Below are positions 1 through 7,331 of a DNA stretch of 64,000 nt, piece by piece. A program made the translations under genes and the position numbers. This stretch comes from LMUY01 sp964235495. GTDB lineage: Bacteria; Pseudomonadota; Alphaproteobacteria; Acetobacterales; Acetobacteraceae. The DNA is taken from positions 1 through 64,000 of the forward strand of contig CAXSAX010000006.1 of assembly GCA_964235495.1 (NCBI GenBank), in the 5' to 3' direction. Every line of letters begins with the position of its first letter. The first letter of the stretch is position 1. The notes beneath the pieces were generated by a model. That model saw nothing but the letters and a program-made list of their open reading frames with translations. It was not told the DNA's origin and made no database searches.

Positions 1-545
1 AGGTCGTGCACGATGTCGGCCACCAGCGCCGGCACCGACAGGCGGCCGTCCCGCAGGCTGGCCCGGTCACAAACGAACTCCACCCGGTCCAGCTGCTCCA
101 GCCGCTCGCGGGCCTCGCCGCGCAGGCGCTCGGCCTGCGCGTCGTCGCCCGCCTCCGCCTGGATCGCGTCCTCCACGGCGCGCAGCACGCGCTGCCGGGT
201 GGCCGTGCGGTCTGGCGGACCGTACTCGGATGCGCTGCGGCTGGGGCGGGGCGGCTGGGCGAGGTGGTGCAGGGTGAGCGCGGAGCGCCGGGTGCAGCGG
301 GCGATGCGGTCAAACGCGGCGGTGCTGGCCTCCGGCACTGGCTCGGCCAGGGTGTCGGCGATGTGCGCCTGGGCCAGGGTGTTGGCCTGCAAGACGGTGG
401 CCAGCTCCAGGGTGAGGTCGGTCAGGCGGGCCACCGCCGCCAGGGCGTGCGCCTGGCTGGCGCGGCGCTGGGCGTCCAGCGCGGCCTGGCTGTCGCAGGG
501 TGCTGCGGCGTCGGCGGGCTCGGGGATGGGATGCGGGCAGGTCAC
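1..545 (-). CDS. Unrecognised helical protein, C-terminus cut by window edge
   Basis: Read leftwards from a GTG at 543-545, a frame stays open for about 181 codons and leaves the window without a stop. The product is Ala/Arg/Leu/Glu-rich and looks helical. It has an N-terminal stretch with many Ala and Gln, then a Leu-rich helix (DLTLELATVLQANT). A Pro/Ser linker (AQPPRPSRSASEYGPP) leads to a charged helix (GEARERLEQLDRVEF) with a Cys in EFVCDRASL. Codon-position bias fits this strand, whereas plus-strand frames here give Arg/Gly-rich nonsense. No Shine-Dalgarno is obvious before the GTG, so the start is uncertain; a TTG about 40 bases upstream is also in frame. I do not recognise the family and see no signal peptide or membrane segment. 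Confidence 0.6.
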   Translation of the reverse strand, partial: MTCPHPIPEPADAAAPCDSQAALDAQRRASQAHALAAVARLTDLTLELATVLQANTLAQAHIADTLAEPVPEASTAAFDRIARCTRRSALTLHHLAQPPRPSRSASEYGPPDRTATRQRVLRAVEDAIQAEAGDDAQAERLRGEARERLEQLDRVEFVCDRASLRDGRLSVPALVADIVHD

Positions 546-893
546 GAACGGAATAAGAACACGCGATGCGGACGGTCGCAAGCTTTTGTTTTCTGCGCTA
601 ACGCAAATGGCGCGCTTCTCACGGTTTTGAGCATCATGATACCCCGAAACGACAGTGCTGGTGGGATGGCCCGCACGATCCTTTGGGAGCCTCCGCGTGG
701 GCTTGACGGGGAAGCGGTCGCCAGCCACGGGGGCGTGGAGGCCGGGTCGATCCCGCGGCGCTCCCGTGCCAAGCGGACGGATCACCCGGCCACGGCGCTG
801 ATGCCGCACGACCTGGAGGGTCGCCGAGGGCGGGGTTGGGCGCGGCCGGGTCGCGCGCCTATATGAAGGGCAGTTCCTGCCGAGGCGACCCCG
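546..893. other. Intergenic region between divergent genes, no gene seen
   Basis: This 348-base gap separates the divergent left-edge gene and the cobW-like gene, so it should hold both promoters. I found no convincing -35/-10 pair. A TATATG at about 857 lies at a plausible distance for a -10 element of the cobW-like gene, but it has no good -35. Short open frames here give low-complexity Arg/Pro/Ser-rich products and have no ribosome binding site. Confidence 0.5.
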
Positions 894-1859
894 ATGTCCG
901 ATACCGACCTGATCCCCGTCACCGTGCTCACCGGCTACCTGGGCGCCGGCAAGACGACGCTGCTGAACCGCATCCTGACGGAGCAGCACGGCCGCAAATA
1001 CGCGGTTATCATCAACGAGTTCGGCGAGCTGGGCGTGGACAACGACCTCGTGGTGGACACCGACGAGGAGGTGTTCGAGATGAACAACGGCTGCATCTGC
1101 TGCACTGTGCGCGGAGACCTCATCCGCATCGTCGGCGGGCTGATGAAGCGGCGCGGCAAGTTCGACGGCATCATCATCGAGACCACCGGGCTCGCGAACC
1201 CGGCGCCGGTGGCGCAGACCTTCTTCGTCGATGAGGGCGTGCGCGCCCGCACCCGGCTGGACGCCATCGTGACGGTGGTGGACGCCAAGAACCTGCCCGC
1301 CCGGCTGCAGGATAGCGCCGAGGCCGAAGCGCAGATCGCCTTCGCCGACGTGATCGTGCTGAACAAGACCGATCTGGTGACGCCGGGCGAGCTGGAGGCG
1401 GTCGAGGCCAGCATCCGCAAGATCAACCGCTTCGCCGCCATCCACCGGGCGCAGCGCTCGGCGGTCGATATCGCCGCGGTGCTGGACCAGGGCGCGTTCG
1501 ACCTGCAACGCATCCTGGCCGACGTGCAGCCGGGCTTCCTGACCGAGACGGAGCACGAGCACGACGACGACATCAACTCCATGTCCTTCGAGGCCGCGCG
1601 CCCGCTCGACCCGGAGAAGTTCAACGCCTGGATCGGCCAGCTCCTGCAGGAGAAGGGCCAGGACCTGCTGCGGACCAAGGGCATCCTGCACTACCAGGGC
1701 GACGACCGGCGGTTCGCCTTCCAGGCGGTGCACATGATCGCGGACGGCGACTTCATCGGCGCCTGGCCGGAGGGGGAGAAGCGGTCCCGGCTGGTGTTCA
1801 TCGGGCGCAACCTGAACCGGCCGCAGCTGCGCCGCGGGTTCGAGGCTTGCCAGGCTTGA
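894..1859 (+). CDS. CobW/COG0523 family GTPase (metal chaperone)
   Basis: A G3E-family P-loop GTPase of the COG0523 group, whose members deliver or insert metal ions, usually zinc or cobalt, into client proteins. The Walker A motif GYLGAGKTT is near residue 14. The metal-binding CICC (CxCC) motif is near residue 67, followed by ETTGLANP, and the guanine-specificity motif NKTD is near residue 160. An acidic/His stretch (EHEHDDD) before the C-terminal CobW_C domain could bind metal. The length of 321 residues is normal for the family. The start is an ATG preceded by GAGG. A WD40 protein follows 40 bases downstream on the same strand and is probably cotranscribed. The specific metal and client cannot be told from sequence. 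A cobalamin role is unlikely, since no cob genes are nearby. Confidence 0.9.
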   Translation: MSDTDLIPVTVLTGYLGAGKTTLLNRILTEQHGRKYAVIINEFGELGVDNDLVVDTDEEVFEMNNGCICCTVRGDLIRIVGGLMKRRGKFDGIIIETTGLANPAPVAQTFFVDEGVRARTRLDAIVTVVDAKNLPARLQDSAEAEAQIAFADVIVLNKTDLVTPGELEAVEASIRKINRFAAIHRAQRSAVDIAAVLDQGAFDLQRILADVQPGFLTETEHEHDDDINSMSFEAARPLDPEKFNAWIGQLLQEKGQDLLRTKGILHYQGDDRRFAFQAVHMIADGDFIGAWPEGEKRSRLVFIGRNLNRPQLRRGFEACQA

Positions 1860-1899
1860 GGGCCCTCCCTCCGCCGTTCCCTGCGCAAAAGGGCTTTTC

Positions 1900-2889
1900 A
1901 TGAGCGCCGTTGACTACCTGCTCGACGCCCGGGGCGAGCAGCGGCAGCTGGACGCCTTTGTCGTGGCGGCGGCGTGGGCCGGGGATGTACCCGCCTTTGC
2001 GCTCGGGGACGGGCGGGTCGTGCTTGGCGGGTGGCGGGATGTCCAGGTCCATGACGGCGCCGTGCTCAGCCTGGCCGCGTCCGGCGCCGGGTTCGTGACC
2101 GGCGGCGACGACGGCGCGTTTCGCCGGGTCGGGCCGGACGGGGCGGTGGCGACCATCGCCCAGTTCGGCATGAAGTGGGTCGAGCAGGTGGCCGCGCATG
2201 GCAGCACCCTCGCCTGCGCCGTCGGCAAGGTGGCGCACCTGTTCGAGGGGGAGGCCAAGCTGAAGCAGCTCGAGCATCCCTCCACCGTCACCGGGCTGGC
2301 GTTCGACGCGCGGGGCAAGCGGCTGGCGGCGTCGCACTACGGCGGGGCCACGCTGTGGTTCGTCGCCGCCAAGACCGACAGCCCGCGCCGGCTGGAGTGG
2401 AAGGGCAGCCACACCGGCATCGCCCTGCACCCGGCGGGCGAGGCGGTCGTCACCGCCATGCAGGAGAATTCGCTGCACGGCTGGCGGCTGGCGGACGGGC
2501 AGCACATGCGGATGTCCGGCTACCCGGCCAAGACGGAGTCGCTCGGCTTCACCCGCAACGGCCGCTGGCTGGCTTCCGCCGGGGCGGACACCATCGTGCT
2601 GTGGCCGTTCTTCGGCGGCGGCCCGATGGGCAAGGCGCCGACCGAGCTGGCGGGCGGGGACGGCGTGCTGTGCACCCGGGTGGCGGTGCATCCGCAGCAC
2701 GAGGTGGTGGCCGCCGGGTTCGCGGACGGGCTGGTGATCCTGGCCGACATCGCCTCCGAGCGCATCCTGCCGGTGGCGGCCCCCGGCCGCGGCAGCGTGT
2801 CGGCGCTGGCCTGGCGGCCGGATGGGGCCACGCTCGCCTTCGGAACCGAGACGGGCTTCGCCGCCTGCGTCGATCTCAGCAAACATTAG
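1900..2889 (+). CDS. WD40 repeat protein
   Basis: A 329-residue protein made of repeating beta-propeller blades. The blades have the spacing of degenerate WD40 repeats, for example VTGLAFDARGKRLAASHYGG, TGIALHPAGEAVVTAM, ESLGFTRNGRWLASAGAD and VSALAWRPDGATLAFG. There is no signal peptide, so it should be cytoplasmic and act as a binding scaffold. It follows the COG0523 GTPase closely on the same strand. The pairing suggests a functional partner of the metal chaperone, but that is inference from context. No catalytic residues are expected. Confidence 0.85.
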   Translation: MSAVDYLLDARGEQRQLDAFVVAAAWAGDVPAFALGDGRVVLGGWRDVQVHDGAVLSLAASGAGFVTGGDDGAFRRVGPDGAVATIAQFGMKWVEQVAAHGSTLACAVGKVAHLFEGEAKLKQLEHPSTVTGLAFDARGKRLAASHYGGATLWFVAAKTDSPRRLEWKGSHTGIALHPAGEAVVTAMQENSLHGWRLADGQHMRMSGYPAKTESLGFTRNGRWLASAGADTIVLWPFFGGGPMGKAPTELAGGDGVLCTRVAVHPQHEVVAAGFADGLVILADIASERILPVAAPGRGSVSALAWRPDGATLAFGTETGFAACVDLSKH

Positions 2890-2899
2890 GAGTGCCGCC

Positions 2900-3727
2900 A
2901 TGGAGATGATCACCTCGCACGGCTTGCGGATGCCCAAGCTGGGCTTGGGCACCTGGCGCATGAAGGGCGACCAGTGCCGCGAGGCGGTGGAGCGGGCGTT
3001 CTCGCTCGGCTACCGGCACATCGACACGGCGGAGATGTACGACAACGAGGAGGAGGTCGGCTCGGCGCTGGCCGGGGCGCGGCTGCCGCGGGCGGACATC
3101 CACGTCACCACCAAGGTCTGGCACAGCAACCTGGCGCCGGACGCGATGCGGCGGGCGATCGAGGCCAGCCTGCGCAAGCTGCAGACCGACTACGTGGACC
3201 TCTATATGATCCACTGGCCGTCGCCGGACATGGACCTGCCGGCGGCGCTGGAGACCCTGGTCAAGCTGAAGGAGGAGGGGCTGACGCGGGCGATCGGCGT
3301 CTGCAACTTCACCACGGCGCTGCTGCGCCAGGCGGTGGACGAGATCGGCGCGCCGCTGGCGGCCAACCAGATCGAGTACCACGTGTTGCTCGGGCAGGAG
3401 CCGGTGCTGGGCTTCCTGCGGGCGCACGACATGGCGCTGACCGCCTACTGCCCGATCGCGCAAGGCAAGCTGGCCGATAGCGAGGAACTGGGGGTGATCG
3501 CGCGCAAGCACAACGCGACGGCGACGCAGGTGGCGCTGAAGTGGCTGGTGGACCAGCCGGGGGTGGCGGCCATCCCGAAGGCGGCGCGGCGGGAGAGCCA
3601 GGTGGCCAACCTGGAGGCGATGAAGATCGAGCTGGACGACACGGACCGGGCGGCGATCGCGGCGCTGCCGAAGGCACAGCGAATGGTCAACCCCGGGTTC
3701 GCGCCGGTTTGGGACAAGGCGGCTTAA
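2900..3727 (+). CDS. Aldo/keto reductase, 2,5-diketogluconate reductase-like
   Basis: An NADPH-dependent aldo/keto reductase of about 275 residues, close in layout to the DkgA/DkgB group that reduces 2,5-diketo-gluconate, methylglyoxal and other aldehydes. The catalytic tetrad is visible: Asp and Tyr in HIDTAEMYDNEEEVG, Lys in TTKVWHSN and His in MIHWPSP. The C-terminal coenzyme motif IPKAARRES is present. I chose the ATG at 2900 because it follows an AGGAG ribosome binding site (2888-2892) and starts the conserved MEMITSHGLRMPKLG strand; an upstream in-frame start would overlap the WD40 gene. The gene lies 10 bases after the WD40 stop, so it may share that operon. Physiological substrate unknown. 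Confidence 0.9.
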   Translation: MEMITSHGLRMPKLGLGTWRMKGDQCREAVERAFSLGYRHIDTAEMYDNEEEVGSALAGARLPRADIHVTTKVWHSNLAPDAMRRAIEASLRKLQTDYVDLYMIHWPSPDMDLPAALETLVKLKEEGLTRAIGVCNFTTALLRQAVDEIGAPLAANQIEYHVLLGQEPVLGFLRAHDMALTAYCPIAQGKLADSEELGVIARKHNATATQVALKWLVDQPGVAAIPKAARRESQVANLEAMKIELDDTDRAAIAALPKAQRMVNPGFAPVWDKAA

Positions 3728-3732
3728 GGCCT

Positions 3733-3906
3733 TGCAGGGCTCTGCCCTGCACCCGCAAGGGGACGGGGTCCCTTTGACCCCTGATACTTATAACCAGGTG
3801 TCCAGAGGACTTCGTCCTCTGGCGGAGTGGGCCAAGGTTCTGCTCGCCCCTCTTTGGGCGAGTGGAATGCGCACGGAGGTGGGGTTCGGGGCAAAGCCCC
3901 GAGCTT
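3733..3906. repeat. Dispersed intergenic hairpin element, copy 1
   Basis: Lies between the convergent aldo/keto reductase and trcR genes. The core is AGGTGT followed by a perfect 9-bp hairpin at 3802-3822 (CCAGAGGAC, loop TTC, GTCCTCTGG). A GGGGTTCGGGGCAAAGCCCC block at about 3881-3900 forms its 3' part. Its 5' half has GCAGGGCTCTG and a purine-rich AAGGGG..CCCCTT region shared with the copy at 16.05 kb. Compared with the other copies it carries an extra 50-odd bases between hairpin and 3' block. It may also act as a bidirectional terminator. Confidence 0.75.
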
Positions 3907-4483
3907 AGGCCGCTTCCTCGGTTTCAATGCGGATCGGCACCGGCACCGTCTTGCCCTCGCGGATCAGCCGGTCGTTGGCGGCGTTGACCGTGGCGTTCAG
4001 GTCGGTCTGGCTGCACAGCCCGAGGATCACCGGGTCGCGCGGCTTGATGTTGGTGCTGTTCCAGTGGCTGCGCTCGCGCACCTTCTGGATCGTCTCCTTG
4101 GTGGTGCCGAGCAGCTTGATGACCTGCGCCTCCGAGAGCTGCGGGAAGTTGCGCAGCACGAAGGCGATGGCGTCCGGCCGGTCATTGCGCTTGGCGACGG
4201 GCGTGTAGCGCGCCCCGCGGCCCTTCTTGGGCGGCGGGTTGACCGGGGGCAGCAACTTGAGCCGCGCCTCGGCGTCAGCCTCGCAACGGGTGATCTCCTC
4301 GGCGGTCACCTGGCTGTTGGCCACCGGATCGTAGCCCACGATGCCCTGCGCCACCTCGCCATCGGCGATGGCCTGAATCTCGAGCGGGTGCATGCCGCAG
4401 AAATCGGCGATCTGGGTAAAGGTCAGGGCGGTTTCGTCGATCAGCCACACCGCGGTGGCTTTCGGCATCAAGGGAAGGCTCAT
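3905..4483 (-). CDS. trcR: TrcR/DUF1013 cell-cycle transcriptional regulator
   Basis: A 192-residue protein of the alphaproteobacterial DUF1013 family. In Caulobacter the member is called TrcR, a regulator that associates with RNA polymerase. Seen here: N-terminal MSLPLMPKATAVWLIDET, a first helix-turn-helix-like segment (LTFTQIADFCGMHPLEIQAI), a basic linker with PPKKGRGARYTPVAKR, then LSEAQVIKLLGTTKETIQKV, which reads as a second HTH, and the conserved IKPRDPVILGLC. The ATG at 4483 has GGAGAG upstream; an in-frame extension upstream gives unconserved Arg/Pro-rich sequence. It is convergent with the aldo/keto reductase. Function is from family knowledge; no target site is visible here. Confidence 0.88.
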   Translation of the reverse strand: MSLPLMPKATAVWLIDETALTFTQIADFCGMHPLEIQAIADGEVAQGIVGYDPVANSQVTAEEITRCEADAEARLKLLPPVNPPPKKGRGARYTPVAKRNDRPDAIAFVLRNFPQLSEAQVIKLLGTTKETIQKVRERSHWNSTNIKPRDPVILGLCSQTDLNATVNAANDRLIREGKTVPVPIRIETEEAA

Positions 4484-4632
4484 GTCACGCTCTCCGGCCG
4501 CGGCGCGGCGGCTCCACCAGGGAGGCGCGCTCGAGCAGCCAATCATCAATCGATATGGGGGTGCGGGACCTTGCCGGTCAAGCATTTGTGCGGGATCGTC
4601 GAGACACATCTTTGCAAGGCAGGGACGACGTG

Positions 4633-4812
4633 ATGGAAGACGACGAGCTGCCAGTGGCGAGGCGGGTGGCTCCGCTGCCACTCGATCCCCTGGGCGTCGC
4701 GGAGCTGCAGGGCTACATCGCGGAGCTGAGGGCGGAGATCACGCGCGCCGAGGTGGCCATCGGACGCAAGCAGGATCACCGCGGCCTAGCGGACCGCTTC
4801 TTCCGCACGTAG
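4633..4812 (+). CDS. DUF1192 family small protein
   Basis: A 59-residue protein with the DUF1192 signature: an acidic start (MEDDELP), a central Pro-rich LPLDPLGVAELQGYIAEL and a helix EITRAEVAIGRKQ, ending in FFRT. It is probably a short coiled-coil cytoplasmic protein, common in Alphaproteobacteria, of unknown role. The ATG at 4633 is preceded by a GGGACGACG spacer, a modest ribosome binding site. An in-frame ATG at 4555 would add 26 unconserved residues. The gene is divergent from trcR, so the 149-base gap should hold both promoters. Confidence 0.75.
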   Translation: MEDDELPVARRVAPLPLDPLGVAELQGYIAELRAEITRAEVAIGRKQDHRGLADRFFRT

Positions 4813-4863
4813 CAGGAGGGGGCCAACCGGCCCCCTCCCATGTCGCGTCAGGCAGCTGTCGCG

Positions 4864-5337
4864 TTAGGCAGCCTGGGAAGCAGCCGCGCCGTCGTTGGCG
4901 ATCGCCACCGGAACCGGCTGGACGGCGCCGATCGTGATGCGGCGGGGCTTCAGCGCCTCCGGCACGATGCGGCGCACGTCCACGTGCAACAGGCCGTTGC
5001 GCAGGTCGGCCGCCTCGACCACGATGTGATCGGCGAGGGCGAACCGGCGCTCGAAGGCGCGTCCGGCGATGCCGCGGTAGAGCAGGTCGCCCGCTGCGTC
5101 GTCCTTCAGCTTGCCGGACACGATCAGTTGATTGTCCTTCACCGTCACCTCCAGCTCCTCGGGGCCAAAGCCGGCGACGGCCATGGTAAGGCGGTAGCTG
5201 TCATCGCCGGTCTTGGCGATGTTGTACGGCGGGTAAGCCGGGGCAGCTGCCGCCTCCTGCGCCGTGTCCATCAGGCGGGCCATGCGATCAAAGCCGATGG
5301 CGGTGCGGAAAAGCGGAGAAAGGTCGAACGTCGTCAT
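4864..5337 (-). CDS. Small heat-shock protein, Hsp20/alpha-crystallin (IbpA-like)
   Basis: A 157-residue ATP-independent holdase chaperone that keeps unfolding proteins soluble during heat stress. The N-terminal arm is MTTFDLSPLFRTAIGFDRM, typical of the IbpA class. The alpha-crystallin domain covers about residues 37-130 (YNIAKTGDDSYRLTMAVAGF, then the NGLLHVDV strand); the C-terminal anchor follows as PRRITI. The ATG at 5337 has a strong AGGAGG at 5344-5349 that is sequestered in a ROSE-like hairpin, described separately, so translation is probably induced by temperature. A sigma-32-like promoter overlaps the rpmE terminator upstream. The gene stands alone, with rpmE upstream on the same strand. 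Confidence 0.93.
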   Translation of the reverse strand: MTTFDLSPLFRTAIGFDRMARLMDTAQEAAAAPAYPPYNIAKTGDDSYRLTMAVAGFGPEELEVTVKDNQLIVSGKLKDDAAGDLLYRGIAGRAFERRFALADHIVVEAADLRNGLLHVDVRRIVPEALKPRRITIGAVQPVPVAIANDGAAASQAA

Positions 5338-5341
5338 GCAA

Positions 5342-5363
5342 AACCTCCTGCGGGAGCAAGGTT
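5342..5363 (-). promoter_or_regulatory. ROSE-like RNA thermometer hairpin in hsp20 leader
   Basis: On the minus strand the leader ends AACCUUGCU, loop CCCGC, AGGAGGUU, five bases before the AUG. AACC pairs with GGUU, UU with GA (one U-G pair) and CU with AG, leaving one bulged G. This is the UUGCU opposite AGGA arrangement that defines the temperature-sensing hairpin of ROSE elements in alphaproteobacterial small heat-shock genes. The Shine-Dalgarno is wholly within the stem. Farther 5' (about 5370-5395) is a GC-rich inverted repeat (GGGCCGGCCC..GGGCGGCCC) that could form the upstream stem usual in ROSE leaders. Pairing was worked out by eye. Confidence 0.82.
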
Positions 5364-5436
5364 AAGAGCGGCTGGGCCGCCCGATTGGGCCGGCCCGGTC
5401 AGTCTCCACAGCCCCGGATGGGCGCTGCGGACAGAT

Positions 5437-5469
5437 CATAAATAGGAAAGGGCCGCCCCTGGTTGCAAG
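5437..5469 (-). promoter_or_regulatory. Putative sigma-32 (RpoH) promoter of hsp20
   Basis: On the minus strand CTTG (5466-5469) is followed after 19 bases by CCTATTTATG (5437-5446). The latter matches the alphaproteobacterial heat-shock -10 pattern CYTATNTNNG as I remember it. The spacing is one base longer than the usual 17-18. Transcription from here would give a leader of about 95 bases that contains the ROSE hairpin. The -35 lies in the loop of the rpmE terminator. Confidence 0.45.
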
Positions 5470-5479
5470 GGCGGCCCTT
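5448..5479 (-). terminator. Intrinsic terminator after rpmE
   Basis: A perfect 11-bp inverted repeat (AAGGGCCGCCC / GGGCGGCCCTT, 10-base loop) lies 24 bases after the rpmE stop. It is followed on the minus strand by TCCTATTT. The GC-rich stem with a moderately T-rich tail fits a factor-independent terminator. Confidence 0.7.
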
Positions 5480-5503
5480 CTCTTCGTCTGCTTGACCGGC
5501 TGC

Positions 5504-5731
5504 TTAGGTGGCGCGCTTGCCGAGGCCCGCGAACCGCTTGTTGAACTTGGCGACCTGGCCGCCGGTGTCCATCATGCGCTGGATGCCGGTCCAGGCCGGG
5601 TGGGATTTCGGGTCGATGTCCAGCCGCAGCGTGTCGCCGGTCTTGCCCATGGTGGAGCGGGTGGTGAACTCGGTCCCGTCGGTCATGATGATCTTGACCT
5701 CATGGTACTCGGGGTGGATGCCGGCCTTCAT
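5504..5731 (-). CDS. rpmE: 50S ribosomal protein L31
   Basis: A 75-residue L31 (bL31) starting MKAGIHPEYHEVKIIMTDGT, with TRSTMGKTGDTLRLDIDPKSHPAW in the middle and a basic C-terminus. It is the C-minus form: the zinc-binding cysteines of the C-plus type are absent, so it should not need zinc. This is the usual alphaproteobacterial form. The ATG at 5731 starts the conserved N-terminus. A strong terminator follows. Downstream on the same strand is the independent hsp20 gene. Confidence 0.95.
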   Translation of the reverse strand: MKAGIHPEYHEVKIIMTDGTEFTTRSTMGKTGDTLRLDIDPKSHPAWTGIQRMMDTGGQVAKFNKRFAGLGKRAT

Positions 5732-5817
5732 CGCTGCGCGCTCCTGTCTGTGGCCCATGCCGATGCCGACCGGCGGGGCGAAGGGCACCGTATAGGTCCC
5801 GGACGGCTTGGCGGCAA

Positions 5818-6276
5818 CTAGCTCGGCGCGCCGCCCCTGGCCCCCTTTGGCCCCTGGCCGAACGACTTGAAGCTCGCGTCGGCGGCCTTCTTCTGCTCCG
5901 GCGTCAGCACGTCGTAGAGGTTGGAGAAGGCGGGCACCAGGCGCTGCACGTCCTCCGCATGGGCCTGGGCCAGGGTGGCGTAGGACTTCATCTGGTCCAC
6001 CGCGGTGCCGGACGACACGGCTTGCGCGTGCTGCCCCGCGAGCCCGTCCAGGTGCCGGGCGTTCTCGCGCATCACGTCGGCGAAGGTGGAGAACTGGCCT
6101 TCCTCGGACGGGGTGACCTTGAGCTTGCTGTGCAGCTCGGCGATCCGCCGCTCGATCCTCGCCTCGCGCTTGGTGGAGGACGCGGTGGGGGCGGCGTTGC
6201 CGGGCGCGGGCTGCGCCAGGGCCGGGCCCATGGCGAGGCAGGCAGCGAGGAGGGCTGGGGCAGTCATGCGGATCAT
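5818..6276 (-). CDS. Spy/CpxP-like periplasmic LTXXQ-motif protein
   Basis: A 152-residue exported protein. The N-terminal signal peptide (MIRMTAPALLAACLAMGPALAQ) ends in an AxA-like cleavage site. The mature part is helical with KREARIERRIAELHSKLKVT, then EEGQFSTFADVMRENARHL, and a second LTPEQKKAADASF block that gives the LTxxQ signature of the Spy/CpxP family. Family members act as periplasmic chaperones or sensors of envelope stress. The ATG at 6276 is preceded by AGGACG; an in-frame upstream start would place residues before the signal peptide. A Gly/Pro tail ends the protein. Confidence 0.8.
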   Translation of the reverse strand: MIRMTAPALLAACLAMGPALAQPAPGNAAPTASSTKREARIERRIAELHSKLKVTPSEEGQFSTFADVMRENARHLDGLAGQHAQAVSSGTAVDQMKSYATLAQAHAEDVQRLVPAFSNLYDVLTPEQKKAADASFKSFGQGPKGARGGAPS

Positions 6277-6376
6277 GGGGTCGTCCTGTTGCAGCCGTGA
6301 CGGAACCGGGAACGTCTTGCCCACGGGCGAGTTCGCCCTGGCGGCCTGCCCTGGGGCAGCCTAGCGTCCGGCGGCC

Positions 6377-7231
6377 ATGGCCATCCTCTCCCTCCAGTCC
6401 GCGGTCGCCTACGGCCATGTCGGCAACAGCGCCGCGGTGTTCCCCATGCAGCGGCTCGGCTGGGAGGTCTGGCCGGTCAACACCGTGCAGTTCTCCAACC
6501 ATCCCGGCTACGGCGCGCATGCCGGGCAGGCGTTCACCGGTGAGCAGGTGCGCGCGGTGGTGGACGGCGTCGCGGCCCGCGGCGCGCTGGCCGGCTGCCA
6601 GGCCGTGCTGAGCGGCTACCTGGGCAGCGCTGGGGTGGGCGAGGCGGTGCTGCACGCCGTGGCCGCCGTGCGCCGGGCCAATCCGGCGGCGCTGTACTGC
6701 TGCGACCCGGTGATCGGCGATGCTGTGCCGGGCATCTACGTCGAGGCCGCCATCCCCGCCCTGCTGCGCACCCGCTGCCTGCCGCAGGCGGACATCGCCA
6801 CCCCCAACCAGTTCGAGCTGGGCCAGCTTACCGGGCTGCCTGTGGCCACGCTGGCGGGCGCCCGGCGCGCCGCCTCCGCCCTGCGCGCCACCATGCAGCC
6901 GGGGGCGGCGGTGCTGGTCACCAGCCTGCTCGCGGACAGCACGCCCGCGGACAGCCTCGACCTGCTGGCGCTGGACGGGGAGGCGGGATGGCAGCTGCGG
7001 ACGCCGCGGCTGGCGCTGGCGGCCAACGGCGCCGGGGACACCATTGCCGCGCTGTTCCTGGTGCACCGGCTGCGCACCGGCAGCACGCGGGCCGCGCTGG
7101 AGGCGGCCGCCAGCGCCACCTACGGCCTGCTGCGGCGCACGCTGGAGGCTGGCTCGCGCGAGCTGCTGACGGTGGCGGCGCAGGAGGAGTTCGTGCGGCC
7201 GGGCCGGACGTTCCGGGCGGAGCCCTGCTGA
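6377..7231 (+). CDS. pdxY: Pyridoxal kinase
   Basis: A 284-residue ribokinase-fold kinase that phosphorylates pyridoxal (salvage of vitamin B6). PdxY/PdxK hallmarks are present: N-terminal ILSLQSAVAYGHVGNSAA, which binds the pyridoxal ring; PVNTVQFSNHPGYG; the YLGSA loop; CDPVIGD; TPNQFELGQLTG; and the anion-hole/catalytic NGAGDTIAALF near residue 217, in which Asp is the base. The length is normal. It is divergent from the Spy-like gene across about 100 bases. The start is the ATG that opens MAILSLQSAV. No strong Shine-Dalgarno is visible. Confidence 0.93.
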   Translation: MAILSLQSAVAYGHVGNSAAVFPMQRLGWEVWPVNTVQFSNHPGYGAHAGQAFTGEQVRAVVDGVAARGALAGCQAVLSGYLGSAGVGEAVLHAVAAVRRANPAALYCCDPVIGDAVPGIYVEAAIPALLRTRCLPQADIATPNQFELGQLTGLPVATLAGARRAASALRATMQPGAAVLVTSLLADSTPADSLDLLALDGEAGWQLRTPRLALAANGAGDTIAALFLVHRLRTGSTRAALEAAASATYGLLRRTLEAGSRELLTVAAQEEFVRPGRTFRAEPC

Positions 7232-7331
7232 GCCCCGATTTTGCCGCGATGCCCGGCGATCTTGCCCTTATCCCGCCAACATCGGCCCCCATGATCGTCC
7301 CTGCGATCAATTCCGACCTTGGGCAGCCGCC

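Noticed and set aside
542..772. Minus-strand 76-codon frame upstream of the left-edge gene
   Set aside because: No ribosome binding site, no recognisable motif and low-complexity composition; it lies in the likely promoter region.
6..866. Long plus-strand frames at the left edge
   Set aside because: Their products are Arg/Gly/Ala-rich with no structure, and the opposite strand gives a coherent helical protein in one frame through 1-545.
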